From Sporohalobacter salinus (lineage in GTDB: Bacteria; Bacillota; Halanaerobiia; Halobacteroidales; Acetohalobiaceae), in NCBI RefSeq assembly GCF_016908635.1, contig NZ_JAFBEG010000017.1, positions 1-49,908 on the forward strand: a stretch of DNA of 49,908 nt, read 5' to 3'. A model generated the notes under the pieces. The model saw nothing but the letters and a program-made list of their open reading frames with translations. It made no database searches and was not told where the DNA came from. The position numbers and the translations under genes were made by a program. Shown here piece by piece: positions 16,074-23,841 of the stretch (position 1 is its first letter; each line of letters opens with the position of its first letter).

Positions 16074-17552
16074 TTATTCCCTAATATACTCTGCTATTTC
16101 TTGATCAATTCCTTTTACATGATTAACTAACCACTTTGCTATCTTTCTATTAAATTTCATCATATCACCTGTATCTACTCTACCAGCTTCAAATTTATCC
16201 TTAAATTCAACCACATCCTGAACAAAATTATCATGGATTATTTTATGACGTTCATAATCAGGATAACCAGATTCTTGCTGTAATTCTTCTTCATCACTGA
16301 AATGTTGAGCAGTATAATCAGCTAAAAAATTAATAATTCTACCAATCTCTTCTTTCCCTTTATTTTCTCTATTAGCAATAATTAATCTATTAACCTGCTC
16401 AAAAAGATTTTTATGCTGTTTATCAATTTTATCTACTCCTACTGTGCAACTATCATTCCATTCAATTAATTTAACATCATCTGTATTAACTTCTGATCCA
16501 TTTAATAAGCTACTTACTTCCATACTCATCTCTGCTAACTCATCAGAAGAATCAGAGACTACATCAAAGATGCTGGATAAAGTTTCTGATTCATCTTTTA
16601 GCTCATCACTACTTTCTGCTAAATCTGCAGCAGCAGAAGCTGTCTGCTCAATCATCTCGGCTACTTCCTGACTAGCTTCTTCTATCTGGAAGAAAATCTG
16701 ATTAGTTTCCTCTGCTACTACTTTACCCTCTTCAGATTTATTCTTCACCTGTTTAATAGAGTTCAAACCTTCAGTTGCCTTATTTTGAGTAGCTTCAATA
16801 ATATTTATAATATTATTAGTAGCACTAGAAGTCTCCTCAGCAAGTTCTCTAATTTCTTCTGCAACTACAGCAAAACCCTGTCCTTGCTCTCCTGCCCTAG
16901 CAGCTTCTATTGCAGCATTTAAAGCTAACATATTAGTTTGATCTGCTATATTTGTAATTAATTCTATAATTTCACCTATCTGCTGCGCATTTTCATCCAA
17001 TTTCTGCATTGTCTCTACTGTTTCATCAACCACCTGATTAATTTCATCAATACTATTGATAGTCTTATCTATATTATCTCTACCCTGCTGAGTTTGAGAT
17101 GTTGCTTCTTCAGCAAAACCTGTCACTTCTTCGGCGCTAGCAGAAATATCTTCAATATTAGTCAGAATTTTTCCCACAAGATCATTAGTCTTTTCTACTG
17201 CTACCTCACCTTCATCAGATGAAGCAGATAACTCCTGACTATAAATAGATAAGTCATCTATTTCATTTTTAATGTCTTCAATTACATCCTGATCCTGTGA
17301 ACCTACATTCAGGTCATTTACTGCATTAGTAAATTGACTAAGTTTTTCAATAATAAACTTTCTAAACAAAAACTCAATTAAAATAAAAATAATACTAATT
17401 TCTATAAATTTCCCTAAATATCCCATTAAACCGCTGCTTACATAATTACTAATTAGACTATTAATTAAATTAACTATTGGAATACTAAGCAATATACTTA
17501 TAAGTAATCCTAGTCTAAACTCCCAAGTTACATCAGATAATTTTTTATTCAT
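16074..17552 (-). CDS. Methyl-accepting chemotaxis protein with C-terminal hemerythrin domain
   Basis: A 492-residue chemoreceptor. Two membrane helices (about residues 15-35 and 45-65) are joined by a very short loop, so there is no periplasmic ligand domain. The cytoplasmic coiled coil contains the CheA/CheW hairpin tip (ADQTNMLALNAAIEAARAGE, then QGQGFAVVAEEIR). Residues about 363-492 form a bacteriohemerythrin with every expected di-iron ligand visible: KQH, QHFSDEE, ERHKIIH, NHVKGID. It resembles DcrH of Desulfovibrio in architecture and probably senses O2 in the cytoplasm to steer an anaerobe away from air (inference). Confidence 0.93.
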   Translation of the reverse strand: MNKKLSDVTWEFRLGLLISILLSIPIVNLINSLISNYVSSGLMGYLGKFIEISIIFILIEFLFRKFIIEKLSQFTNAVNDLNVGSQDQDVIEDIKNEIDDLSIYSQELSASSDEGEVAVEKTNDLVGKILTNIEDISASAEEVTGFAEEATSQTQQGRDNIDKTINSIDEINQVVDETVETMQKLDENAQQIGEIIELITNIADQTNMLALNAAIEAARAGEQGQGFAVVAEEIRELAEETSSATNNIINIIEATQNKATEGLNSIKQVKNKSEEGKVVAEETNQIFFQIEEASQEVAEMIEQTASAAADLAESSDELKDESETLSSIFDVVSDSSDELAEMSMEVSSLLNGSEVNTDDVKLIEWNDSCTVGVDKIDKQHKNLFEQVNRLIIANRENKGKEEIGRIINFLADYTAQHFSDEEELQQESGYPDYERHKIIHDNFVQDVVEFKDKFEAGRVDTGDMMKFNRKIAKWLVNHVKGIDQEIAEYIRE

Positions 17553-17838
17553 TTCATGATTCCTTCCTTTCTCTAATAATTTAACTATTAATCACTTTAT
17601 AGACTTTAATATTTATCATATAACCCTTATTTTACTATTACGAGAAAAAGTTGAAGATTTCCTGTTCAATTTCTAAATTAAAATAATTCACAAGATTTTT
17701 CTTAATATATATTCTATATTTCAACAAATTTTCTAGCTATTCAACTGTCAATCCTAAACTTTCCCTTAATTTTATTCAAATAAAAGATTCAAAACTATCT
17801 ATCAATTTACAAAATTTAAATCACTCCAAAAAATTAAA
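17553..17838. other. AT-rich intergenic region, no gene seen
   Basis: About 290 bases between the chemoreceptor start and the hairpin at 17839. It should hold the chemoreceptor promoter, but I see no clear -35/-10 pair, dyad or coding stretch. Confidence 0.5.
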
Positions 17839-17872
17839 CCTCTATTTATCATGATATCATGATAAATAGAGG
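17839..17872 (-). terminator. 34-bp perfect palindrome, terminator
   Basis: CCTCTATTTATCATGAT pairs perfectly with its mirror half. On the minus strand a T-rich tail (TTTAATTTTTT) follows, so it ends the permease-thioredoxin transcript. Confidence 0.85.
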
Positions 17873-17893
17873 AAGTATACTTTAACATAGTTT

Positions 17894-18133
17894 TTATAAT
17901 TCAGCTTCGATTAACTCTTTAATCTCATCAGCATTAGGTACTCGCCCTTTGACTTTAACATCTCCATTAATTCCTAAGCCAGGAGTACTCATAATTCCTG
18001 CTTGAGCTATCTCAGCCATATCTTCCACTTTTTCAATTTCAGCATCTACTCCCAGATCTTCCACTGCTGCTTTAGCATTATCAGCTAGGCTAACACATTT
18101 TTTACAACCTGATCCATAAACTTTAATTTCCAT
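17894..18133 (-). CDS. Small thioredoxin-fold redox protein (CxxC)
   Basis: A 79-residue protein of the small redox-active disulfide family (MTH895/TM0996-like). The active site is GSGCKKC at residues 7-13, followed by the cis-proline loop STPGLGINGDVKVKGRVP. It is 38 bases downstream of an ArsP-like permease, a common pairing, and probably exchanges thiols with the permease or with a metalloid substrate (inference). Confidence 0.88.
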   Translation of the reverse strand: MEIKVYGSGCKKCVSLADNAKAAVEDLGVDAEIEKVEDMAEIAQAGIMSTPGLGINGDVKVKGRVPNADEIKELIEAEL

Positions 18134-18171
18134 TTTCCTTACACCTCCTTTATATAATACTTTTAACTAAT

Positions 18172-19119
18172 TTAAATAACTATATTAAATAAGTAACCTA
18201 CACCAATAATCGAAACACCAACAATCCCAATAAAAATTCCAATTAATTTAGGCTTTAATACTTTTCGTAAAATTACCATCTGAGGTACAGACAAAGCTAC
18301 CGTTGCCATCATGAAGCTTAAAGCAGTTCCTACAGCAACTCCTTTATTCATCAATGATTCTACAATAGGAATTGTACCTACTGCATTAGAATATAGTGGA
18401 ATACCAAATAAAACTCCCACAAATACAGCAAAAGGATTATCAGCTCCAGCATAGTTAGCCAATGCTCCTGTTGGTACATAACCATGAATCAAACCACCAA
18501 TTGCTATTCCAGCCAAAACAAATTTCCAGATCCTACCTACTATATCCTTAACCTGATGCTTAGCATAATCAATTCTATCTTCCCAAGTCATTGCTTCAAT
18601 CTCTTCCTCTTCCATTTCAATCTGATAAACATATTCTTCTACATAATCCTCCAAACCTAAATATTCAATTACTATTCCACCTACTATTCCTACAGTAACT
18701 CCACTAACTAAATATAAAGTTGCTATCTGCCAACCAAAGATTGAATAAAGTAAAACTAATGCTATCTCATTAACAATTGGAGAAGTAATTAAGAAAGAAA
18801 ATGTTACTCCCAGCGGAACTCCTGATTCTACAAAACCTATAAAAATAGGTACTGTTGAACAAGAACAAAATGGTGATACGACTCCTAAAAATGAAGCAAT
18901 AGTATTTCCAACAAATAACTTCTTGCCGCTTAATAACTTCTTAACCCTTTCTGGCTGAAAGAAACTGCGGATAATAGAGATAACAAAAATCATAACACTT
19001 AGCAGCAACATAATCTTAACTGTATCATAAACAAAGAAATGCACTGCTTCACCAAAATGAGTTTCTGGGCTAAAATTCAACCAGTTATAAACTACTAAAT
19101 CAGCAAATCCTTTAATCAT
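18172..19119 (-). CDS. ArsP/DUF318-type permease
   Basis: A polytopic inner-membrane permease of the PF03773 family (about eight helices, 315 residues). The signature PFCSCSTVPIFIGFVESGVP (residues about 82-101) and the SPIVNEIALVL helix mark the family, whose members include ArsP, an exporter of trivalent organoarsenicals. The mirrored second motif is FGIPLYSNAVGTIPIVESLM. Substrate here is unproven: arsenical or another thiol-reactive metal(loid). It sits between an ArsR regulator and a CxxC redox protein. Confidence 0.88.
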   Translation of the reverse strand: MIKGFADLVVYNWLNFSPETHFGEAVHFFVYDTVKIMLLLSVMIFVISIIRSFFQPERVKKLLSGKKLFVGNTIASFLGVVSPFCSCSTVPIFIGFVESGVPLGVTFSFLITSPIVNEIALVLLYSIFGWQIATLYLVSGVTVGIVGGIVIEYLGLEDYVEEYVYQIEMEEEEIEAMTWEDRIDYAKHQVKDIVGRIWKFVLAGIAIGGLIHGYVPTGALANYAGADNPFAVFVGVLFGIPLYSNAVGTIPIVESLMNKGVAVGTALSFMMATVALSVPQMVILRKVLKPKLIGIFIGIVGVSIIGVGYLFNIVI

Positions 19120-19171
19120 TTTACCTCACTCCTTATATGCTTCTGATCTTATAATATTACTATATTATTAA

Positions 19172-19184
19172 ATTCTAATATAAT
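19172..19184 (-). promoter_or_regulatory. Candidate ArsR operator before the permease gene
   Basis: ATTCTAATATAAT recurs upstream of the arsR gene (19562-19574). It lies about 55 bases from the permease start. Shared occurrence before both units suggests one regulator; the sequence is AT-rich, so chance is possible. Confidence 0.45.
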
Positions 19185-19200
19185 AATTAAAAATAAAACA

Positions 19201-19518
19201 CTATTTATCTTCTAAAGCTGCTTGCGTTTGATTAATCTGCTTAACTATTAAATTTTTAGCAGAATCTAAAATTTCCCATACTTCATCATTCTTTATTTTA
19301 TAATGAACTTCTACTCCTACTTTTTTGCTTTCTACTAAATTTTGATCTCTTAACACTTTTAAATGTTGAGAAATATTAGATTGACTAAGTTCTAAAGCCT
19401 CATAAATCTCACAAACACATAACTCTCCCTGTTGAAGTAAATTTAAAATCTGAATTCTAGTAGGATGGGCCAAAGCCTTAAATAATTTACTTTTAAGCTG
19501 GCTAATTAATTCTGACAT
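19201..19518 (-). CDS. ArsR/SmtB-family metalloregulator
   Basis: A 105-residue winged-helix repressor. It has ALAHPTRIQILNLL, the metalloid-binding ELCVCEI (Cys34, Cys36, the ArsR alpha-3 position) and the recognition helix LSQSNISQHLKVLRDQNLVE. Metal or As(III) binding at the CVC pair would release DNA. It precedes the permease gene by 81 bases. Confidence 0.93.
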   Translation of the reverse strand: MSELISQLKSKLFKALAHPTRIQILNLLQQGELCVCEIYEALELSQSNISQHLKVLRDQNLVESKKVGVEVHYKIKNDEVWEILDSAKNLIVKQINQTQAALEDK

Positions 19519-19546
19519 ATCTAAATCTCCCTCAAATCACTTGATT

Positions 19547-19576
19547 AGTATATATTCTAATATTCTAATATAATTA
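19547..19576 (-). promoter_or_regulatory. Candidate ArsR operator before arsR
   Basis: A tandem TATTCTAATATTCTAATATA element, with ATTCTAATATAAT at 19562-19574 shared with the permease upstream region. The remaining sequence to 19764 is AT-rich, with no gene seen. Confidence 0.45.
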
Positions 19577-19764
19577 TAGTACTACTCCTTTAATATGTCA
19601 ACCCCCAATCACTAAGTACATCAATTTTATCTACTCTTTCAGCAAATTTAGGAAAAATTAGCTAACATTATCATATTACCCTACTTAATAATCTTAATTA
19701 ACGACTGTTAGAACCTTTATTCTATTATACTATAATATATTTGTTATATATAAACTTACAATTT

Positions 19765-20818
19765 TTATCTCTCTGAAAACCAGTACCGAGTTCGATTGGC
19801 AATACCTACCAAGGCTAACATTAACGGAACTTCAACTAAAACTCCTACTACTGTAGCTAACGCAGCCCCAGACTTAAGACCAAAGATAGAAATTGCTGTT
19901 GCCACTGCTAATTCAAAAAAGTTACTAGCGCCAATCATACTTGCTGGGGCAGCAACAGAATGTTCTAATTTAAGTAACTTGGCTCCTCCATAACCCAAAA
20001 TAAAGATAAAGAAAGTCTGAATTATAAGAGGAATAGCAATCAATAGAATATCAAGCGGATTATTTAGAATAATATCTCCTTGAAAGGAGAATAGAATAAT
20101 TAAAGTTAATAATAAGCCAACAATTGTAAAATTATCTAGTCTCTCAAGATAGACATTTTCAAACCAGTCAATACCTTTCTTCTGAATCAAGTATTTCCGA
20201 GATAAATAACCTGCTAATAATGGTATAATAATATAAAGTGCTACAGATAAGAATACCGTATCATAAGGAACTGAAAAATCAGTAACTCCCAATAATAACA
20301 TCACCAGCGGTGCATAAGCAAAGACTAAAACTAAGTCATTGACTGCTACCTGAACTAAAGTATAACTGGCATCACCATCGGTTAGATAGCTCCAAACAAA
20401 AACCATCGCTGTACAAGGAGCTGATCCTAACAGAATTGCTCCAGCAATATATTGATCGGCTAACTGTGGACTAATAAAGACACCAAAAATATTCTTCAAG
20501 AAAAGCCAGGCAAAAAAAGCCATAGTAAAAGGCTTAATTAACCAGTTAACTGTTAAATCCTTTGGGACGCTTACCTGCTTCCAAAATACTGCTAAAATCA
20601 ATCTGAACCATCATCGGATAAATCATAAACCAGATTAAGATTGCTACGGGAATTGAAACCTGAGCATACTCAAATTTACTCAAAGTATCTGGTATGACAG
20701 GTAACAATTTACCAATTGTAATCCCTAAACCGATGCAAAGAACAACCCATAAGGTCAAATATTTTTCAAAAAAACCTAATCCTGCTGTCTCTTCTTTAAC
20801 TTCTGCTTCTTGACTCAT
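19765..20818 (-). pseudogene. acr3: ACR3-type arsenite efflux permease, frameshifted
   Basis: Two overlapping frames together encode one ACR3 transporter of about 350 residues. Frame 1 (20818 down to about 20560) gives the N-terminus through MIYPMMVQIDFSSILEAGKR. Frame 2 continues TVNWLIKPFTMAFFAWLF, the conserved GSAPCTAMVFVWSYL with the As(III)-linked cysteine, and the last helices to 19765. The break is one extra base in a three-A run (20555-20557; TTT on the coding strand). Removing one gives GLTVNW in frame. Either the gene is inactive or this is an assembly error. The start is ATG 20818 (GGAGG 7 bases upstream). It is third in the ars operon. Confidence 0.88.
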
Positions 20819-20869
20819 AATCATTCCTCCCTACTTTTACGACCTACTTTAATGTCTCTACTGTAAACC

Positions 20870-21586
20870 TTATAAACCCTTTCCCGTCTTCAAAACCTCA
20901 ATTAACTCATCGGCTAACTCAGTTTCTTTAATTTTAGCAGTTACTTTTTCCACTGGATAGGCTACTTCTATAAATTCAGTCTTCACCCCATTATCATCTA
21001 CCTCAACTATCGTATAAACTCCATTTGCATTACCATGTTTGGGTTTGCCGATACTACCAGCATTAATGATATGTTTGCCATTAATCACTTGGTGATAAGG
21101 TAAGTGAGTATGCCCACAGATTAAAATATCTTCTTTTAACTCTGCTGCTACTTCCTCTACCTCTTCACTATCAGCATATAAATACTCATTTGATCGGCGA
21201 GGACTACCATGAACCACCAAAGCAGTATAATCTTCTAATTCTAATTTTATTTCTTGGGGCAAATTCTGAAGAAACTTCTTATTCTCTGCTGTTGTTTCTT
21301 CTCCAGTAAACTGCAATGAAGATAAGCCTATTTTTTTTTCTCGTTCTGTCATATAATCACAGCCACAGGCTATCCGATCATTACCAACAGCATCATCATA
21401 ATTACCCTGAACCGTCTGAATCTCTTCCTGCTTAATCTTGTCAATAACCTGATTAGGAAAAGGAGCATAACCGACTAAATCACCAGCACAGACTATCTGA
21501 TCTACATCTCTAGTCTCTATATCATCTAATACCTGTTCTAGAGCATAAATGTTACTGTGAATATCAGTAATTACAACTGATCTCAT
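20870..21586 (-). CDS. Calcineurin-like metallophosphoesterase in the ars operon
   Basis: A cytoplasmic phosphoesterase of about 238 residues (YfcE/MJ0936-type). The metal-ligand motifs are in order: DIHSN (D-x-H), CAGDLVGYAPFPN (GD), GNYDDA (GN[HY]D), VHGSPR and CGHTHLPYH (GHTH). The start at 21586 is chosen because GAGGAG is just upstream; the frame extends to 21634 but without a good site. It lies between arsR (22-base gap) and acr3 (51-base gap), so it is co-regulated with arsenite export. Substrate unknown; a phosphorylated compound connected with arsenate stress is a guess. Confidence 0.85.
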   Translation of the reverse strand: MRSVVITDIHSNIYALEQVLDDIETRDVDQIVCAGDLVGYAPFPNQVIDKIKQEEIQTVQGNYDDAVGNDRIACGCDYMTEREKKIGLSSLQFTGEETTAENKKFLQNLPQEIKLELEDYTALVVHGSPRRSNEYLYADSEEVEEVAAELKEDILICGHTHLPYHQVINGKHIINAGSIGKPKHGNANGVYTIVEVDDNGVKTEFIEVAYPVEKVTAKIKETELADELIEVLKTGKGL

Positions 21587-21608
21587 CTCAACACTCCTCC
21601 TCAATAAT

Positions 21609-21923
21609 TTAGCAATTATTCTTAGTACAATCATATCTTTCTGGCTGTTTAGAAGTAATAAAATTCAAACCCTCTTTTAATTCTTCTATTTGCTCATGAT
21701 TTAACTCATAATCCACCCAACGGCCGCGTTTAGTAGCTTTAATCACACCAGCATTTTTAAGTATTTTAAGATGATGAGAAATATTGGATTGGCTTAAACC
21801 CAACTGTTCTGTTACATCACAGACACATAACTTACCACAACAGGCTAATAAATCAACTATTTGCAGCCTTCTTTCATCACTTAAAGCCTTCAACAATTCA
21901 GTTGTTGAAGTAACCTTTTCCAT
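21609..21923 (-). CDS. arsR: ArsR-family arsenic-type repressor
   Basis: A 104-residue winged-helix repressor heading the ars operon. It has ALSDERRLQIVDLLACCG, the CVC pair (KLCVCDV, Cys33 and Cys35), LSQSNISHHLKILKNAGVI, and extra cysteines at the C-terminus (DCTKNNC). The cysteine-rich layout suits As(III) sensing. ATG 21923 has AAGGAG 8 bases upstream; a GTG at 21932 overlaps that site. Confidence 0.92.
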   Translation of the reverse strand: MEKVTSTTELLKALSDERRLQIVDLLACCGKLCVCDVTEQLGLSQSNISHHLKILKNAGVIKATKRGRWVDYELNHEQIEELKEGLNFITSKQPERYDCTKNNC

Positions 21924-21951
21924 CCTATTCACTCCTTGCTTACTATATATT

Positions 21952-21969
21952 ATATAAACGTATTTATAT
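21952..21969 (-). promoter_or_regulatory. Candidate ArsR operator
   Basis: ATATAAA-CGTA-TTTATAT is a perfect 7-bp-arm dyad 28 bases before arsR, and a TTTATAT half-site repeats a few bases on. Position and symmetry suit autorepression. Confidence 0.55.
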
Positions 21970-22037
21970 CTATTTATATGATAATCAATTTAAACTCAAA
22001 TGTCAATAATAATTTAGTAATTATCTTCAACTTCAAC

Positions 22038-22202
22038 CTATCGAGCAGCAAGAAAAACATCAAAACCTACTCTATATCCCAAATTAAGTACATTTTGTCC
22101 AGATTTTAAATTAACTATGCCACAACCAAATCCATGATTTGCTTCCATAAAATCTGATTCTAAATCTTTAGCAGTATATCTTAACTTTTTCCAAGCTATG
22201 AT
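22038..22202 (-). pseudogene. Relic of arsenite S-adenosylmethionine methyltransferase (arsM)
   Basis: With no start codon, this minus-strand stretch still reads like the N-terminus of ArsM. It has YTAKDLESDFMEANHGFGCG, then LKSGQNVLNLGYRVGFDVFL and AAR-stop. ArsM proteins have closely similar ANLGLGCG...L.PGE.VLDLGSG.GFD.FLAA. The SAM-binding GSGGG is ruined (GYRVG) and the rest of the gene is missing. It lies just upstream of the ars operon, so the locus once could methylate arsenic (inference). Confidence 0.7.
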
Positions 22203-22251
22203 AAATTTATATTACTAGTCCCTCTATTGCAGCATCTACAATATCCTTATA

Positions 22252-22290
22252 ACAATTTAATCGTTAATTGACAATTAACGATTAAATTGT
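22252..22290. repeat. 39-bp near-perfect palindrome
   Basis: Two 19-base arms (ACAATTTAATCGTTAATTG and its complement) are separated by a single base. No convincing T run follows on either strand, so it may be a terminator, a decayed element end or an operator. The rest of 22291-22443 is AT-rich with no gene seen. Confidence 0.6.
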
Positions 22291-22443
22291 AAAAACATCT
22301 ATGATTTTATAAATCTATCTTGATTCCATCTAAAACAGGAACCAAAAGAATAAACCTTCTTTAATTCCTTTTTTAAATAACCTTAGATTTTAAGCAACTT
22401 CTTATATTTTACACATTTCCTTATCCTCTTACTACTACATAAT

Positions 22444-23577
22444 TCATCTTCCAGCAGCATTCCTGCTATCTATTTTACTTCCCAATTCCTTTTCTTTTCC
22501 TTCAATTCGCCTGAAATAATGAGGTGAATCTCCCCATTCACCATAAACTATCTCATCCCCTACATTACTAACTCTATTTGCTAAACATTTTTTACAATCA
22601 GAAGGCTTCTCGTCTATACATGGCTTATTTTCATATAATTGATAATCCTGTCGATAATTTGGATGAGTAACAATAGGCATTAAGATATTTGCTCCTGCCT
22701 GCAAAGCTAATTCACGTCCAATAGAATTTAAAGCCTGTAGAGCAGTAGTCGCTGCAATATTTATATCAGGCATTATCAACCTTAAAATAGCTACCATCTT
22801 CAAACTCCACTCAAAGTTTCTACTTCTTAATTTCTCTTTATCCCCTACTTTTTGTACTAAAGGAGTATCTTCATGAATTACATAAGGCCCCATTCCAATC
22901 ATATCAATATTATTTTCTTTAAAGAATAACATATCATCAACTAAATCTTCTACTGTCTGTCCTGGAAGCCCAATCATTACTCCAGTACCTACTTGATAGC
23001 CAATTTCTCTTAAATTTTTTAGACATTCTTTTCGTTTTTGGAAGTCATGATCATTAGGATGAATAGATCGATAAAGTTCTTCATTAGAAGTTTCTATTCT
23101 TAATAAATAGCGATGAGCTCCTAAGTCAAACCATTTCTGGTAAGTTTCTTTAGTCTGTTCTCCTAATGAAAGAGTAATACCTACTTCTCCATTACTTAAT
23201 TCTTTAATCTTATCAACTAAATCACTGACAAATTCAATATATTCATCATCTGTTCTTTCTCCTGACTGCAAAACCATAGACCCATAATTATTTTTATAAA
23301 TCCAATTAGCACTCTCTAAAATTTCTTCCTCACTCATAGTAAATCTATTAACTTTATTATTATCATGTCTAATTCCACAGTAGTTACAGTTTTTGATACA
23401 TTTATTGCTGAATTCAATAATTCCTCTAAAGTAAACTTTCTGCCCCACAGTTTCTGATTTTATTTCATAAGCTCGATTATATAATCTCTCTAACTTTTCC
23501 TCTTTTTTCAAACTCATTAGATAGATTAAATCATCTCTAGTTAAATTATCTTTATTTAAAATCCTTTCTAACTTCAT
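22444..23577 (-). CDS. hydE: [FeFe]-hydrogenase maturase HydE (radical SAM)
   Basis: HydE helps build the dithiolate-bridged H-cluster. The radical-SAM motif C-x3-C-x2-C is at Cys60, Cys64 and Cys67 (KCIKNCNYCGIR). Then come VLQSGERTDDEYIEFV, the ETSNEELYRSIHP region, GVMIGLPGQT, and a C-terminal CIDEKPSDCKKC for the auxiliary cluster. At 377 residues it is slightly longer than usual. AGGAGGG precedes the ATG. It is about 265 bases downstream of the hydrogenase operon; hydF and hydG are not in this window. Confidence 0.93.
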   Translation of the reverse strand: MKLERILNKDNLTRDDLIYLMSLKKEEKLERLYNRAYEIKSETVGQKVYFRGIIEFSNKCIKNCNYCGIRHDNNKVNRFTMSEEEILESANWIYKNNYGSMVLQSGERTDDEYIEFVSDLVDKIKELSNGEVGITLSLGEQTKETYQKWFDLGAHRYLLRIETSNEELYRSIHPNDHDFQKRKECLKNLREIGYQVGTGVMIGLPGQTVEDLVDDMLFFKENNIDMIGMGPYVIHEDTPLVQKVGDKEKLRSRNFEWSLKMVAILRLIMPDINIAATTALQALNSIGRELALQAGANILMPIVTHPNYRQDYQLYENKPCIDEKPSDCKKCLANRVSNVGDEIVYGEWGDSPHYFRRIEGKEKELGSKIDSRNAAGR

Positions 23578-23730
23578 CTTAATCCCTCCTACACTAAAGT
23601 AATAAATTCAAATTTCAATAAGTCTAATTAAAATATTAGATCTCTAGCTACATTTATCAAATCTATTTAATAAATCTTCTATATAGTAATTCAATTATAT
23701 ATCACCTATAATCCCCTTGCAAATTCAAAT

Positions 23731-23760
23731 AAGCCCTGCAGTTGATCAACGACGGGACTT
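23731..23760 (-). terminator. Probable terminator of the hydrogenase operon
   Basis: An imperfect 15-bp hairpin (AAGCCCTGCAGTTGA with TCAACGACGGGACTT, three mismatches). The minus-strand tail is only moderately T-rich, so leakage into hydE is possible. Confidence 0.5.
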
Positions 23761-23841
23761 ATTTTAACTTCAAACTCTTCTAACTAATCTTTGTAACTCT
23801 TAAGATATTTCTGATAATTTTTGAGCAGAATCAATAACTAA

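Noticed and set aside
20545-20575. Programmed ribosomal frameshift in acr3
   Set aside because: The CCCAAAG heptamer is in the wrong phase for -1 slippage, and +1 shifting has no supporting structure; a plain mutation or sequencing error is simpler.
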